Shown here: positions 8,767-17,098 of the stretch, piece by piece
Numbering within the stretch: position 1 is the first letter of the stretch
How the letters are laid out: each line of letters starts with the position of its first letter
NCBI GenBank assembly: GCA_963605535.1
Contig: CAVCXB010000003.1
Coordinates: 1 to 64,000, forward strand
Direction: 5' to 3'
Source of the DNA: Anthropogastromicrobium chipingensis_A
Lineage (GTDB): Bacteria; Bacillota; Clostridia; Lachnospirales; Lachnospiraceae
Length of the DNA: 64,000 bases
The notes under the pieces: generated by a model
The model's database searches: none
Seen by the model: the letters and a program-made list of their open reading frames with translations, nothing else
What the model was told of the DNA's origin: nothing
Made by a program: the position numbers and the translations under genes

Positions 8767-9169
8767 CCCTCTTTACTCTGATTGCCACGTTCGTATACGT
8801 AGCCTCGATTCCGGAATTCACCAGGGTGAGCGTCATCAGCGAATTGCATGAACATGGCTTCAGCACCTCGACGTTGAATGATATCGTCCGGTATTCCGTT
8901 GATGCTGTAGTGATGGTCTGCGTTCCGGCCGCCCCAGGAATGGCCGTACCATCCTTATATAGCTGTACGCTGACGTCGCCTGCCGCCGATCCAGTGAATG
9001 TGACGGACACATCGACATTGAAGTATCCCGAACCGATGATGTTTATCGCATTTCCGCTGAGCGAGGCCTGTGACTGGCAATTCCTATGAATTGTCGTTCC
9101 TGGCAAGATCGTTCCGTTTGCAAGAACGGTCTGTGTGGTATTGTTGACTAGATATAATACGCTGGCCAT
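8759..9169 (-). CDS. Beta-sandwich virion decoration / head-fibre-like protein
   Basis: 136 aa. The sequence is a run of short strands rich in Thr, Ser, Val and Asn (GNAINIIGSGYFNVDVSVTF, then VQLYKDGTAIPGAAG). This is the pattern of TNF/BclA-C-terminal jelly rolls found in phage fibres and decoration proteins. A CSCNS motif near residue 108 is unusual. No signal peptide is seen. The neighbours (9185-10377) are the usual gut-phage companions of such genes. The fold assignment is inference. Confidence 0.55.
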   Translation of the reverse strand: MASVLYLVNNTTQTVLANGTILPGTTIHRNCQSQASLSGNAINIIGSGYFNVDVSVTFTGSAAGDVSVQLYKDGTAIPGAAGTQTITTASTEYRTISFNVEVLKPCSCNSLMTLTLVNSGIEATYTNVAIRVKRDA

Positions 9170-9184
9170 AATCGTTCGCCTCGA

Positions 9185-9793
9185 TTAGAAATTGACGTTT
9201 CCGCTGCAGAACGGCGATGTGCCCGCGCTATACGTCCAGGCATTCGGATATCTCACGACACCCTGTGTCGCCTGTGCCAATTCAAGCTGGCTGATTCTTG
9301 CCTGCATGTCGGCCATTCTGTTCGTAGAGATCAGATCTCTGCTCTTCTGTGCTTCCTCGATGATCGTCTTCTGAATCGCTGCCGTATTCAATGCTCCGTT
9401 GTAATTGACGCTGTCGACGGCACGGAGCGTCTCGCAGCAGCACTTCTGCTGGTTGGCGAATCCGCTTGCGACCTGCGACTGAATGTCTCTGAGCTCTGAA
9501 AGGTTGTTGTATGCAACATCCTTTGCGACAGCCATCGTTTCATAGGCTGTACGCTGAACATCCGATCTGATTGCCGTGTTCTCGTCCTGAAGCTGATTGA
9601 ACGCGGATGTGTATACGACATCGCTCTGAGTTGCGGCATCCTTCTGCTGCGGCATCATTCCGCGTCCGAAGAGATTTCCGTTTCCGAGCATGAGAAGAAT
9701 GAGCAATGCGAATATCCACATGCCGCCGTTTCCGAATCCCAAATTGTCCCGTCCAGTCAATGCTGAAATATCAGCAGGGGTCATATCTGACAT
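9185..9793 (-). CDS. Conserved gut-phage protein with one membrane helix (202 aa)
   Basis: It begins MSDMTPADISALTGRDN followed by a glycine-rich turn and one hydrophobic helix (MWIFALLILLMLGNGNLFG, about 25-43). Then comes a long Gln/Ala-rich coiled coil (about 50-170) containing the triple-Cys QQKCCCETLRAVDS. Proteins of this shape recur beside the next two genes in gut siphoviruses. I know of no established function; a virion-internal or membrane-contact role is plausible. Confidence 0.6.
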   Translation of the reverse strand: MSDMTPADISALTGRDNLGFGNGGMWIFALLILLMLGNGNLFGRGMMPQQKDAATQSDVVYTSAFNQLQDENTAIRSDVQRTAYETMAVAKDVAYNNLSELRDIQSQVASGFANQQKCCCETLRAVDSVNYNGALNTAAIQKTIIEEAQKSRDLISTNRMADMQARISQLELAQATQGVVRYPNAWTYSAGTSPFCSGNVNF

Positions 9794-9854
9794 AAAATAT
9801 CCTCCGTTATTCTATAACATCATTCTGTGTTGCGCGCCGTCACATGAACGAATG

Positions 9855-10073
9855 TCATCTTAGCTGCGAAAGGATTATTTCCGGATCGACGCCATACTGG
9901 CGGCATAGTGAATAAAATGCGGTCTTGGCGTCGCCGTTGTATAGGGAGAGCATGGTCTGAAGCTGGGGATTCGACATCGGATCCTTCATCGTACGTACAG
10001 TGGACGCAATCTTTGAGATTCTGCCAGCCTGTTCGTTGCCGACGTTACTTATCTTTTCCAATAGTGGATTCAT
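9855..10073 (-). CDS. Small conserved gut-phage virion-cluster protein (72 aa)
   Basis: It has a characteristic C-terminal half: a helix with NPQLQTMLSLYNGDAKTAFY followed by GVDPEIILSQL. The pattern (N-P-Q, GD-K-AFY, GVDP..IL..L) is common in small proteins beside fibre genes of gut Bacillota phages. It is soluble. It overlaps the upstream gene by 29 bp. Function unknown. Confidence 0.6.
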   Translation of the reverse strand: MNPLLEKISNVGNEQAGRISKIASTVRTMKDPMSNPQLQTMLSLYNGDAKTAFYSLCRQYGVDPEIILSQLR

Positions 10074-10377
10074 TTGCCGATCCTCCTTTCATTGCGTTGA
10101 TGGAGTTGAGTATGTCACGCTTGAACATGTCGAAATCATCGCGTGTGATGTATTTCGAATCCTGTATCTTCGTGACATCGATTTCCATCAGGGAGAAAGC
10201 CCTCAGCGACGTCCGCCCGTTCACATCGGATGTCTTTACGTATATGTACGGCTCGTTCTGGTCAAGAAGATAGATTGTTCCGCCAGGGAACACCTGATAC
10301 TTCTTCGCCTCCTCAAGATCAGACACCTTGTCGATTGACATCGTCGGCTGGGGATACCCGTAATAATTAGGCTGCAT
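10045..10377 (-). CDS. Conserved gut-phage protein (110 aa)
   Basis: A Pro/Tyr/Gln-rich start (MQPNYYGYPQP) leads into VSDLEEAKKYQVFPGGTIYL, then LDQNEPYIYVKT. This layout is typical of a gut-phage family in which the middle forms a small beta domain and the end a helix. It is the first gene of the leftward cluster, with GGAGACGGAG as the ribosome-binding site. Function unknown; virion association is inferred from context. Confidence 0.6.
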   Translation of the reverse strand: MQPNYYGYPQPTMSIDKVSDLEEAKKYQVFPGGTIYLLDQNEPYIYVKTSDVNGRTSLRAFSLMEIDVTKIQDSKYITRDDFDMFKRDILNSINAMKGGSANESTIGKDK

Positions 10378-10400
10378 GTCTCCGTCTCCTTTCTTGCACC

Positions 10401-10427
10401 ATTATGATACATGAAGGACGATGTCAA
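10401..10427 (-). promoter_or_regulatory. Possible promoter of the small virion-gene cluster
   Basis: Minus strand: TTGACA (10427-10422) with CATAAT (10406-10401) at a short 15-bp spacer. An overlapping TATCAT gives a worse spacing. The box matches are good but the geometry is not ideal. Confidence 0.4.
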
Positions 10428-10431
10428 TTTA

Positions 10432-10462
10432 AACGTAAAAAAAGGTCAATCTGATGTCAATT
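10432..10462 (-). terminator. Probable terminator overlapping a stop codon
   Basis: The minus strand folds GGCAAT...ATTGACC with one bulged A, followed by TTTTTTTACG. The stem is short, but the T-run directly follows the gene ending at 10457. Confidence 0.5.
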
Positions 10463-10900
10463 GCCCTGTATCTTTGTCATTCTGACTGCAGTCTTCCGCA
10501 GTGAGCTGCTGATTTTCTCCTTCTTGCTTGCGACAGTCCTCGGTTCGGATATATAGCATTCTCCGGCAGTCGTGTTGTATGTCTTTGCTTCGACGTAAAG
10601 TTTTCTTGCGATTTTCTTCTCATCATCGGATATCGGCGATTCACTGATGATTTTTTCGATCTGGGATACCGTGAAATCGGAATGATACAGCACCTCAAGA
10701 TTGTGTATATGCTTTTTATAAAAATCAAGGAACCCGAGTTCCTTGGAATCAATCTGCAGTTTCTTCATAACGTTGATGATGACAGTGGATACAATCAAAT
10801 TCGCGTCATCTACGGATTTGCCGTAAGAGGTCATCAAATCATCGACCGTCTCACTGAATTCATCTTTGATCTCTTCATGGATATTCTCATACTTTCTCAT
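10457..10900 (-). CDS. Phage protein of unknown function (147 aa)
   Basis: Not recognised. It is helical throughout with a basic C-terminus (SKKEKISSSLRKTAVRMTK). The first half is acidic (MRKYENIHEEIKDEFSETVD). It is transcribed leftward from a promoter at 10934-10962, divergent from the fibre operon. A regulator or chaperone is possible, but no named domain is visible. Confidence 0.62.
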   Translation of the reverse strand: MRKYENIHEEIKDEFSETVDDLMTSYGKSVDDANLIVSTVIINVMKKLQIDSKELGFLDFYKKHIHNLEVLYHSDFTVSQIEKIISESPISDDEKKIARKLYVEAKTYNTTAGECYISEPRTVASKKEKISSSLRKTAVRMTKIQGN

Positions 10901-10933
10901 ACAATTGTAAGCCCTTTCGCAATATTTTGGTTA

Positions 10934-10962
10934 ATGATATCATATGATGGGTGGATTGTCCA
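10934..10962 (-). promoter_or_regulatory. Leftward promoter, divergent from the fibre operon
   Basis: Minus strand: TGGACA (10962-10957), 17-bp spacer, TATCAT (10939-10934). Confidence 0.6.
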
Positions 10963-10987
10963 GATCAAAATCAAAACTTCTTCATTT

Positions 10988-11016
10988 TTTACGTTTTATA
11001 TAAAATAACATATAAT
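10988..11016 (+). promoter_or_regulatory. Promoter of the fibre / DGR operon
   Basis: TTTACG (10988-10993), 17-bp spacer, TATAAT (11011-11016). It is followed by AAGGGGGAG as ribosome-binding site for the fibre gene at 11044. Confidence 0.7.
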
Positions 11017-11043
11017 AATCATATATAAGGGGGAGAAGAATCC

Positions 11044-12486
11044 ATGCCTATAAGAATACATCGCGATCTGTTTTACGGCGATATCATCAGCCTTACCGAT
11101 GATGAACTGAAAATCATCTCTGGTGACATCAAGCTGCCGGACATCAATTCGCAGATTAAGGATACATCCGAGAAGCTCAATCAGCATATCACTGACGCCA
11201 CGCTTGAGATGAACGACATCAAAACGAATGTCGCAATAAACTATTATACAAAGAAGACTGTCGACGATATTGTTGCCACCGTCAAGAAGAACACCTTTTC
11301 AATTGTTTCCGAATTGCCGGAGACTGGCGAGGAAGGCATCATATATCTTGTCAAGAAAGGTGAGAGCAATATTCACACGCAGCACATCTGGGAAGAAGGC
11401 ATGTACATCGATCTTGGCGATACCACACTCAATCTCGACAATTACTATACAAAGACCGTTATCGATTCCAAGATTGCCGCGACAGAGGCACTGATTTCCA
11501 GCGAAGAGACGAAGCGCACAGCAGCCGATACAGCTCTTACGAACAGTCTTGCCACCGAAGCTGCTGACAGGAAAGCCGCGGATGATTCTCAGGTCAAATC
11601 CATCACAGACGAGATTTCTGCACGCAAGACGGGCGATTCCGACACTCTCACAGCCTCTGAAGCATATACAGACAAAGAGACAACCAGAGCCAAGGCTGCC
11701 GAATCCACACTGACGACAAATCTCAATAATGAGATCATCGCAAGACAGGATGCTGATAGTGCCATCAAGACTCTCGTCAATTCCGAGGCGAGCAAGCGTG
11801 AAGCCGGCGATACGGATACCCTTGCCTCAGCAAAGAGCTATGCTGATACGCAATTCGTAAAGACCGTCACTCTTGCCGATGATCAGGCGATCGAAGGCGA
11901 GAAGACTTTCAGCAAGGATATAACTGTTCCGAACATCTATCAAAGCACGCAATCACCGGAATACTCAACGTTCAGCTCGACATGCGGAATCACTCCGAGA
12001 TGGTTCTCTACATGCGGAGGGGATGATGGAACATTCTTTGTCATAGATCTGAGCAATACTTCTTTTCCATTTGTCGATATGTTCGTCGGCGGAAATAATG
12101 AGACTCCCACACAGAAGTGGGCTGCCATATATGACGAAAGCGGAACGCTAAGCTATGCCCTCAATGCTGTCGAAATGGAGCTGAGAATCCATAAGCATAA
12201 GATTGATCAGAAATACGCTGATGTCTATATCACAGACCATAGAGACGGCAAGATGGTCAATGATTCCGTATCTGGCGGGTATGTCGTCGTATATTCCACA
12301 AAGAACCTGATGTTCGAAGGATATGTCGGAACATCGGATAATTTCTATTCAACGACAAAGCCATCTTGGTTCGATGCTTCCGCATTGAGCGAGAAATATA
12401 ATTCAAGATTCGTGCTGAAGGATGATTTCGATACGCTGGTTGCCCGCGTTGCCGCACTCGAAAATACAGCTGATAAGGAGTACTAA
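11044..12486 (+). CDS. Tail-fibre / baseplate protein with trimeric coiled coil
   Basis: 480 aa. A short N-terminal attachment segment (1-60) is followed by a beta region (about 85-130) and a long Ala/Thr/Asp/Lys coiled coil (about 145-270) with repeated motifs of the ADRKAADDSQ / RAKAAESTLT kind, typical of trimeric phage fibres. A C-terminal beta-rich head (about 290-455) precedes a final short helix (FDTLVARVAALENTAD) that could close the trimer. It lies 2 bp before the DGR variable protein and shares its promoter, so it probably forms the shaft that carries it. Confidence 0.75.
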   Translation: MPIRIHRDLFYGDIISLTDDELKIISGDIKLPDINSQIKDTSEKLNQHITDATLEMNDIKTNVAINYYTKKTVDDIVATVKKNTFSIVSELPETGEEGIIYLVKKGESNIHTQHIWEEGMYIDLGDTTLNLDNYYTKTVIDSKIAATEALISSEETKRTAADTALTNSLATEAADRKAADDSQVKSITDEISARKTGDSDTLTASEAYTDKETTRAKAAESTLTTNLNNEIIARQDADSAIKTLVNSEASKREAGDTDTLASAKSYADTQFVKTVTLADDQAIEGEKTFSKDITVPNIYQSTQSPEYSTFSSTCGITPRWFSTCGGDDGTFFVIDLSNTSFPFVDMFVGGNNETPTQKWAAIYDESGTLSYALNAVEMELRIHKHKIDQKYADVYITDHRDGKMVNDSVSGGYVVVYSTKNLMFEGYVGTSDNFYSTTKPSWFDASALSEKYNSRFVLKDDFDTLVARVAALENTADKEY

Positions 12487-12488
12487 TC

Positions 12489-14711
12489 ATGTCAGATAAA
12501 TTCACTGAAGTATTCACAGACATAGCCAATGCCATCCGTGAAAAGGATGGCAGCACGGCAAAGATGAAGCCTGATGCGATGGCTGGAAAGATCAAATCCA
12601 TCACCACGGGCATCGAGCCGACAGGCACGAAGAATATCACCGAGAACGGCACGTACGATGTCACGAATTACGCAAGCGCAGTCGTCGATGTCGCAGGAAG
12701 CGGCGGAGGCGACCAGCCAAAATTGAATGCGCCGACTATCGCTGTCAGCTCCTCGAATAAGGATGTTCTTACGATTACGTATCCAGCATCAAACGGCGAC
12801 TTCGATACGGGCATCAATATCTACAATGGTGAAACAATCGTGAAGAGTTATTCCACTCTTCCGTCTTCAGTCACATTGACCGATTTCCTCAGCCTGAATA
12901 CGCTGTATGAATTGAGTGTTGCCGTAACAGGAACGAATGTCCTTGAAAGCGATAAGTCGAACGCAGTCAACTGGGAGAAGAATACGTATACTATCACGAC
13001 CGATAGTTATATCACGTGTTCCATCTCCAAATCAGGATACATCCATTACGGAGAAACGTTATCCTGTACGTTCACCTCTTCCGACTCAGGTCGATACCTC
13101 AATCCTGAAATCGTCGTCAAGACGAATGGCGAAGCAACGAATAGTTACACTTACTCGTGCTACGATGGGACGTTCTCGATGACCGATAGAGGTGTGTTGA
13201 CAATCTCTATCGATACCACCACATTGCAGCCGCTTACACCGCCTACAGCAAAGATTTCAGGTGAAAATCTCACCTGGAATGCCGTTACGGGTGCCACTGG
13301 CTATATGGTCGTGCGTACGAATCAGGATACAGGCGTATCCGTCACAATCGCTGAAAGCACCACTGAGATGACGCTTGATATCGGAAGCGGAATATCCGCC
13401 GAGGATAAGACAGAATATCGCTTCAAGGTCAAAGCCTTAGGAGACGGCACTGCCACAACCAATTCCACATTCTCAAGCGAGGTGACTTTCTCTAGAGGCA
13501 TCATGGTCTATGGCGTGTCCTTTGCGGGCAATGCGCTTGACGGAACGAGAATCGACGCCTGCGATGGTGTCACGAACGATCAAGTCGGTATAGGCTATTA
13601 CGGCGAAAGCAGTAAGGCGTCCAACTGGTTCGATGACAAGGCTCCGTTCCAGTTCGAGATTGTCAATCTAAAGATGAGGGACTCCAGCGGTACGGCACTC
13701 GTAGACGCCACAAGCGGTGAGGCAATCACTGCCCCGTTCGTCAAGAGAAAGAACTTCTACGTCAAAATCACTGACCATACGGACGATGATGGGCAGACGT
13801 GGGAAGTGGCGACTGGCGCAAAGGATGGCTTCTCTCCGATGGTCACCAACTTCGACGGAACCATTCCTGAGTATATCTATCAGTCCGTGTACCCGTTCTC
13901 TCAGCTGAACACGTCAAGCGGAACGTGGTATGGTGCACAGCGTGGAAGACAGGTATTGTATTCACACGACTACAATAGCGCCGGCCATTACTCGAAATGC
14001 GCTTATGTCGGAAACGAAGACGGCCTTACCCTTGCTCCGTTGATTACTCTTAGAAAGTGCATGTACGACGTCAATGTCGTGCTGTTCCTCATCGAGTTCG
14101 CTTCAAGAAATAGCCAAAGGTTCTTCAACAATCAATATGGCAACTACGGAAGAAGCAGTACGACGAGTGGAAGCACTTATGTCGGCGTGTTGGACAGCGT
14201 CTCCAGTTCGAGCGCGACGTATGCTCAGACTACGCCATATAGCCAAACGTCGACGTATTCGACAAGCGACCAGGTGTACAAGTATCGAGGCGTCGAATGC
14301 TGCTTCAATACTTACAGCTGGGTTGTTGGAGATGTAGCGTTCTATACCGGCGATAGTTCAGGGCGATACTGGTATAAAGCATCTTCGCTCGCGCAGATAA
14401 CTGGTGGCAATTATGCCAGCTTCGATAAATACGATAAAGGAGTCGGTTGCAATTCCACATATAACTTAGCGACTAAAATCGGCTTCAAGGATGGAATGCT
14501 GTTTAAGTCAGCAACAGATAATAGTTCTACTTACAATAGTATTTATTACTGCGATGCTGTTAGAGATAATTCTACTTCGTATCCTCTTCTCCTCGTGGGT
14601 GGCCTTTATGGCAATAGCTATTCCCTCTATGGCGCGTTCTATTGCAGCGACAGCTCCTGGGGCTCTAGCAGTGATACCTGTGCGTCGCGTCCGTGTTTGT
14701 CCGTCGCCTAG
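12489..14711 (+). CDS. DGR variable protein: fibre tip with C-type-lectin-like domain
   Basis: 740 aa receptor-binding candidate and target of the retroelement. The N-terminus (EVFTDIANAIREKDGSTAKM) is a common phage-fibre attachment motif. It is followed by ENGTYDVTNYASAVVDV, two Ig/FN3-like modules (about 78-165 and 250-336), and a C-type-lectin / sulfatase-modifying-like fold (about 340-740) rich in Ser, Tyr, Trp and Gly, as in other DGR targets. The last 36 codons before the stop are the variable repeat, whose Leu/Tyr/Ser/Asp/Thr/Cys codons replace Asn (AAY) codons of the template. It would sit at the tip of the fibre and bind the host surface; its diversification should alter host range. 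Confidence 0.9.
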   Translation: MSDKFTEVFTDIANAIREKDGSTAKMKPDAMAGKIKSITTGIEPTGTKNITENGTYDVTNYASAVVDVAGSGGGDQPKLNAPTIAVSSSNKDVLTITYPASNGDFDTGINIYNGETIVKSYSTLPSSVTLTDFLSLNTLYELSVAVTGTNVLESDKSNAVNWEKNTYTITTDSYITCSISKSGYIHYGETLSCTFTSSDSGRYLNPEIVVKTNGEATNSYTYSCYDGTFSMTDRGVLTISIDTTTLQPLTPPTAKISGENLTWNAVTGATGYMVVRTNQDTGVSVTIAESTTEMTLDIGSGISAEDKTEYRFKVKALGDGTATTNSTFSSEVTFSRGIMVYGVSFAGNALDGTRIDACDGVTNDQVGIGYYGESSKASNWFDDKAPFQFEIVNLKMRDSSGTALVDATSGEAITAPFVKRKNFYVKITDHTDDDGQTWEVATGAKDGFSPMVTNFDGTIPEYIYQSVYPFSQLNTSSGTWYGAQRGRQVLYSHDYNSAGHYSKCAYVGNEDGLTLAPLITLRKCMYDVNVVLFLIEFASRNSQRFFNNQYGNYGRSSTTSGSTYVGVLDSVSSSSATYAQTTPYSQTSTYSTSDQVYKYRGVECCFNTYSWVVGDVAFYTGDSSGRYWYKASSLAQITGGNYASFDKYDKGVGCNSTYNLATKIGFKDGMLFKSATDNSSTYNSIYYCDAVRDNSTSYPLLLVGGLYGNSYSLYGAFYCSDSSWGSSSDTCASRPCLSVA
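14585..14694 (+). repeat. DGR variable repeat (VR)
   Basis: 110 bp at the 3' end of the fibre-tip gene, aligned without gaps to 14941-15050. I count 15 differences. All are at template adenines (of 29), and none is at the 81 non-adenine positions. The repeat ends with the shared 14 bp TGCGTCGCGTCCGT, the probable initiation-of-homing sequence. Confidence 0.95.
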
Positions 14712-14719
14712 GGGGGTTC

Positions 14720-14748
14720 GCCAAGGGGGCGGAACACTCCCCCTTGGC
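14720..14748 (+). other. DNA/RNA hairpin just after the VR
   Basis: The perfect 10-bp stem GCCAAGGGGG / CCCCCTTGGC with a 9-nt loop starts 9 bp after the stop codon. Similar hairpins or cruciforms downstream of the VR promote DGR homing in the Bordetella phage system. It lacks a T-run, so it is unlikely to be just a terminator. Confidence 0.75.
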
Positions 14749-14940
14749 CGTATCCCGCCCTAAGGTTTGATATACAGCGTTACGATACGGGACGATACTA
14801 GACTAGATGGTAAGGGGCTATACGATACGTCTTCCGTGTTCTATCCGTAATCGCCTAATCAAATTCTCATAATACGAATATGGCTCATCTTCGCGCTCAT
14901 CTCAGGGTTTGCAGGCCCGTGGTTCTCGGCGTAGGGTTGT

Positions 14941-15050
14941 TCTTCTCCTCGTGGGTGGCAATAATGGCAATAGCAATTCCAACTATGGCGCGTTCAATTG
15001 CAACAACAACTCCTGGGGCAATAGCAATGATAACTATGCGTCGCGTCCGT
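14941..15050 (+). repeat. DGR template repeat (TR)
   Basis: 110-bp template, in the same orientation and downstream of the VR. Read in the VR frame it holds 12 AAY (Asn) codons at or next to variable sites, as expected for adenine-directed mutagenesis. The invariant ends match the VR exactly: 19 bp on the left and 14 bp on the right. Just after the right end the copies diverge at non-A bases. Confidence 0.95.
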
Positions 15051-15626
15051 ATCTTTCACTTAAAAAAGCACAATGTAGAAATAATATCCGTTATCCGTTT
15101 CGTACATTGGCGTGCAAATCCTTTCACACAGCAATGTGGCATAAAATTCTCGCTAGGCAGTAGGGCTAGTAGGTTCTTCCCAGGAATTCGAAACCCCTAT
15201 AATAGTGAAAAACAAAAAACACGGAAGCAAAAGTTTGGAAATTTTTCCAAACGCATTCTTGTTGAAATACGATATGACAAAGGAAGAGGTGATGTTAAAT
15301 GGATGTTAAATCGGTGTTATTTACACCAGGTGTAAATTTATCCAAGCATCTTTTTATCGAAACTTAATAGAAATGATAATAAGATGATACATTCATGATA
15401 TGTTTATGCCATATTCCATTTACACCAGGTGTAAAAAGTTTGGAAATTTTTCCAAATACTTGGCACGACTTGGCAAACACTTGGCAAATGGGAGTTACAC
15501 ACTGACTCCCATCAGCTCCCGTTTCCGATTATCCGATATGCTAGAGTAATAGCCTTTTGCAAAAAAGGCACTTACACAAGAGATAATAGTAATAGCGCAA
15601 CGCTATGGAAAGGCTTATCAATCACT
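15051..15626 (+). other. TR-RT spacer with paired palindromes, probable DGR RNA region
   Basis: 575 bp without a convincing gene. It contains TTTACACCAGGTGTAAA twice (15320-15336, 15419-15435) and TTTGGAAATTTTTCCAAA twice (15234-15251, 15439-15456). It also has three CTTGGCA units near 15461-15487 and a GGGAG/CTCCC hairpin near 15489-15509. In characterised DGRs, RNA just 3' of the TR is needed to prime cDNA synthesis, so the first part is probably transcribed with the TR. The palindromes could be operators or RNA hairpins. Confidence 0.6.
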
Positions 15627-16664
15627 ATGAAGAGAATAGGCTTCCTATGGGACTTGATGATATCCTATGACAACTACCTAGAAGCGCTCAGGAACGCTTC
15701 CAAGGGGAAGACTCATAGAAGATGCGTCCAACGCATTCTTGCCAATCCTAGGGCATATTACGAGTGCTTACTGACCTGTCTGGATAATCGCGACATAGGC
15801 CACTACACTCCGAAGGCTGTCATTGACGCCTCATCCATGAAGAAGAGAGACATCCTCGTTCCTGCGTTCTTCCCCGACCAAATCATCCACCATATGCTCA
15901 TTCAGGTGATAGGGAAGCCACTACTGAAAGGCCAGTACGAGAAGTCCTGCGCTTCCATCAAGGGAAGAGGCCAACTCTATGCTTCCACTCAATTGCGCAA
16001 ATTCCTGCGCCACAACAAGCACAAGAGGCTATACTGGGTGAAACTGGACGTACGCCACTTCTACCCGTCAATCGACCACGGCATACTCAAGAAGTTGCTT
16101 GCGAAGAGACTGAAGGACACGAAAATTCTGTCGCTTTGCAATCTCATCATCGGTTCATGCGACAACGGCATCCCCATCGGGAACTACACCTCCCAGATAT
16201 TCTCGAACTTCTATCTCCAGGAATTCGACCACTTCGTCAAGGAGAGACTCTGCGTTCCGTTCTACGACCGATACATGGACGATATGGTTCTCATATCTCC
16301 GAACAGGCGAAAGTTAAAACGCATCGTAAATGAAATGAAACGTGTGCTTCATCTTGATTACGCCCTTGAGACTCACGATGACGAAATCATTTATCCGCTG
16401 AATGAACGGCATCCCATCGATTTCGTAGGGTATCGCCATTACCAGGAACACATTACGATACGGAGAAGAGTATTCAAGCACGCCAGGCGGATGGCAGTGA
16501 GAATACACAACAAAGTCAAAGACGTGCTGTTCGAGAGACAGCGCCGAAGGATTGCAAGTTACCTCGGCTACGTCGCCCACAGCGATTCCAGATTTATTGA
16601 AAACACATACTGCTTGCTGAACAAGGAGGCACTGAAACATCATGCAGAGCAAATACTATTATGA
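15627..16664 (+). CDS. DGR reverse transcriptase
   Basis: 345 aa, the usual size of retroelement RTs of this class. Palm motifs seen: KLDVRHFYPSI (about 139-149, first catalytic Asp), the DGR-type motif 4 IGNYTSQ (184-190, where most other RTs have QGxxxSP), and the catalytic box YMDD (216-219). A thumb-like basic C-terminus follows. It copies the TR RNA into cDNA with errors at adenines, which replaces the VR. The start at ATG 15627 has GGAAAGG about 12 nt upstream. It is co-oriented with the fibre gene and TR, and its 3' end overlaps the next gene by 23 bp. Confidence 0.95.
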   Translation: MKRIGFLWDLMISYDNYLEALRNASKGKTHRRCVQRILANPRAYYECLLTCLDNRDIGHYTPKAVIDASSMKKRDILVPAFFPDQIIHHMLIQVIGKPLLKGQYEKSCASIKGRGQLYASTQLRKFLRHNKHKRLYWVKLDVRHFYPSIDHGILKKLLAKRLKDTKILSLCNLIIGSCDNGIPIGNYTSQIFSNFYLQEFDHFVKERLCVPFYDRYMDDMVLISPNRRKLKRIVNEMKRVLHLDYALETHDDEIIYPLNERHPIDFVGYRHYQEHITIRRRVFKHARRMAVRIHNKVKDVLFERQRRRIASYLGYVAHSDSRFIENTYCLLNKEALKHHAEQILL

Positions 16665-16935
16665 ATTCGAAGTGAAGACGAGGGACACGCTTCCATCCGA
16701 GAGCCTCTACGGCAAGGACGGAATCGACCTCAACACCTACGTCTCTTCCATCTACGAAAAGGACGAACGCACTGAAGAGGAGGTTCTTATGAACACCTAC
16801 AAAGTCAGGCGCTTCGAGAACAACGTCAACTACAGTCTCTGGAAGAACCTAGGCCTCGACAAGGCCGAGACAATCGTTGCTCTTGACCTTGAAAATCGTA
16901 AACTGAAGAAACAACTGGAGGAATTATCGAAATGA
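16642..16935 (+). CDS. Small fibre-operon protein, unknown (97 aa)
   Basis: It starts inside the RT gene and ends with ATGA overlapping the next gene, so it is translationally coupled. It contains TLPSESLYGKDGIDL, then TEEEVLMNTYKVRRFENN and a C-terminal coiled coil (ENRKLKKQLEELSK). It does not look like the four-helix Avd accessory protein of other DGRs. Proteins of similar size and composition often follow fibre genes in Bacillota phages (XkdW-like position), so a virion-assembly role is the alternative to a DGR accessory role. Confidence 0.6.
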   Translation: MQSKYYYEFEVKTRDTLPSESLYGKDGIDLNTYVSSIYEKDERTEEEVLMNTYKVRRFENNVNYSLWKNLGLDKAETIVALDLENRKLKKQLEELSK

Positions 16936-17030
16936 GCGAAATAGCGAAGGCTTACAAGGCTCTCTATGAGAGCGGTGGAATTGCCTACGAGGACATCCCA
17001 CAGGACATCCGAGACGAGATGGGTATTTAA
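16932..17030 (+). CDS. 32-aa XkdX-like small protein
   Basis: The ATG overlaps the upstream stop (ATGA). The sequence MSEIAKAYKALYESGGIAYE and then DIPQDIRDEMGI is a single helix-turn-helix-like mini-protein. Such 30-50-aa proteins, often called XkdX-like, close fibre operons in many Bacillota phages. It ends 6 bp before a strong terminator. Confidence 0.6.
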   Translation: MSEIAKAYKALYESGGIAYEDIPQDIRDEMGI

Positions 17031-17035
17031 TTGAA

Positions 17036-17069
17036 AAATAGCCAGAAAATTTTTCTGGCTATTTTTTTG
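17036..17069 (+). terminator. Terminator of the fibre / DGR operon
   Basis: The stem AAATAGCCAGAAAA / TTTTCTGGCTATTT is followed by TTTTT. Confidence 0.9.
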
Positions 17070-17098
17070 TATAATATTCATATAATAGGAGTGATATT

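Noticed and set aside
14909..15163. 84-codon frame containing the TR
   Set aside because: The TR matches the VR frame so it looks protein-like, but it is a template. The frame lacks a ribosome-binding site and its ends are not conserved.
15301..15540. Short frames of 22-49 codons over the palindromes in the TR-RT spacer
   Set aside because: Several overlapping frames are equally open and no one frame is favoured; the repeats explain them.
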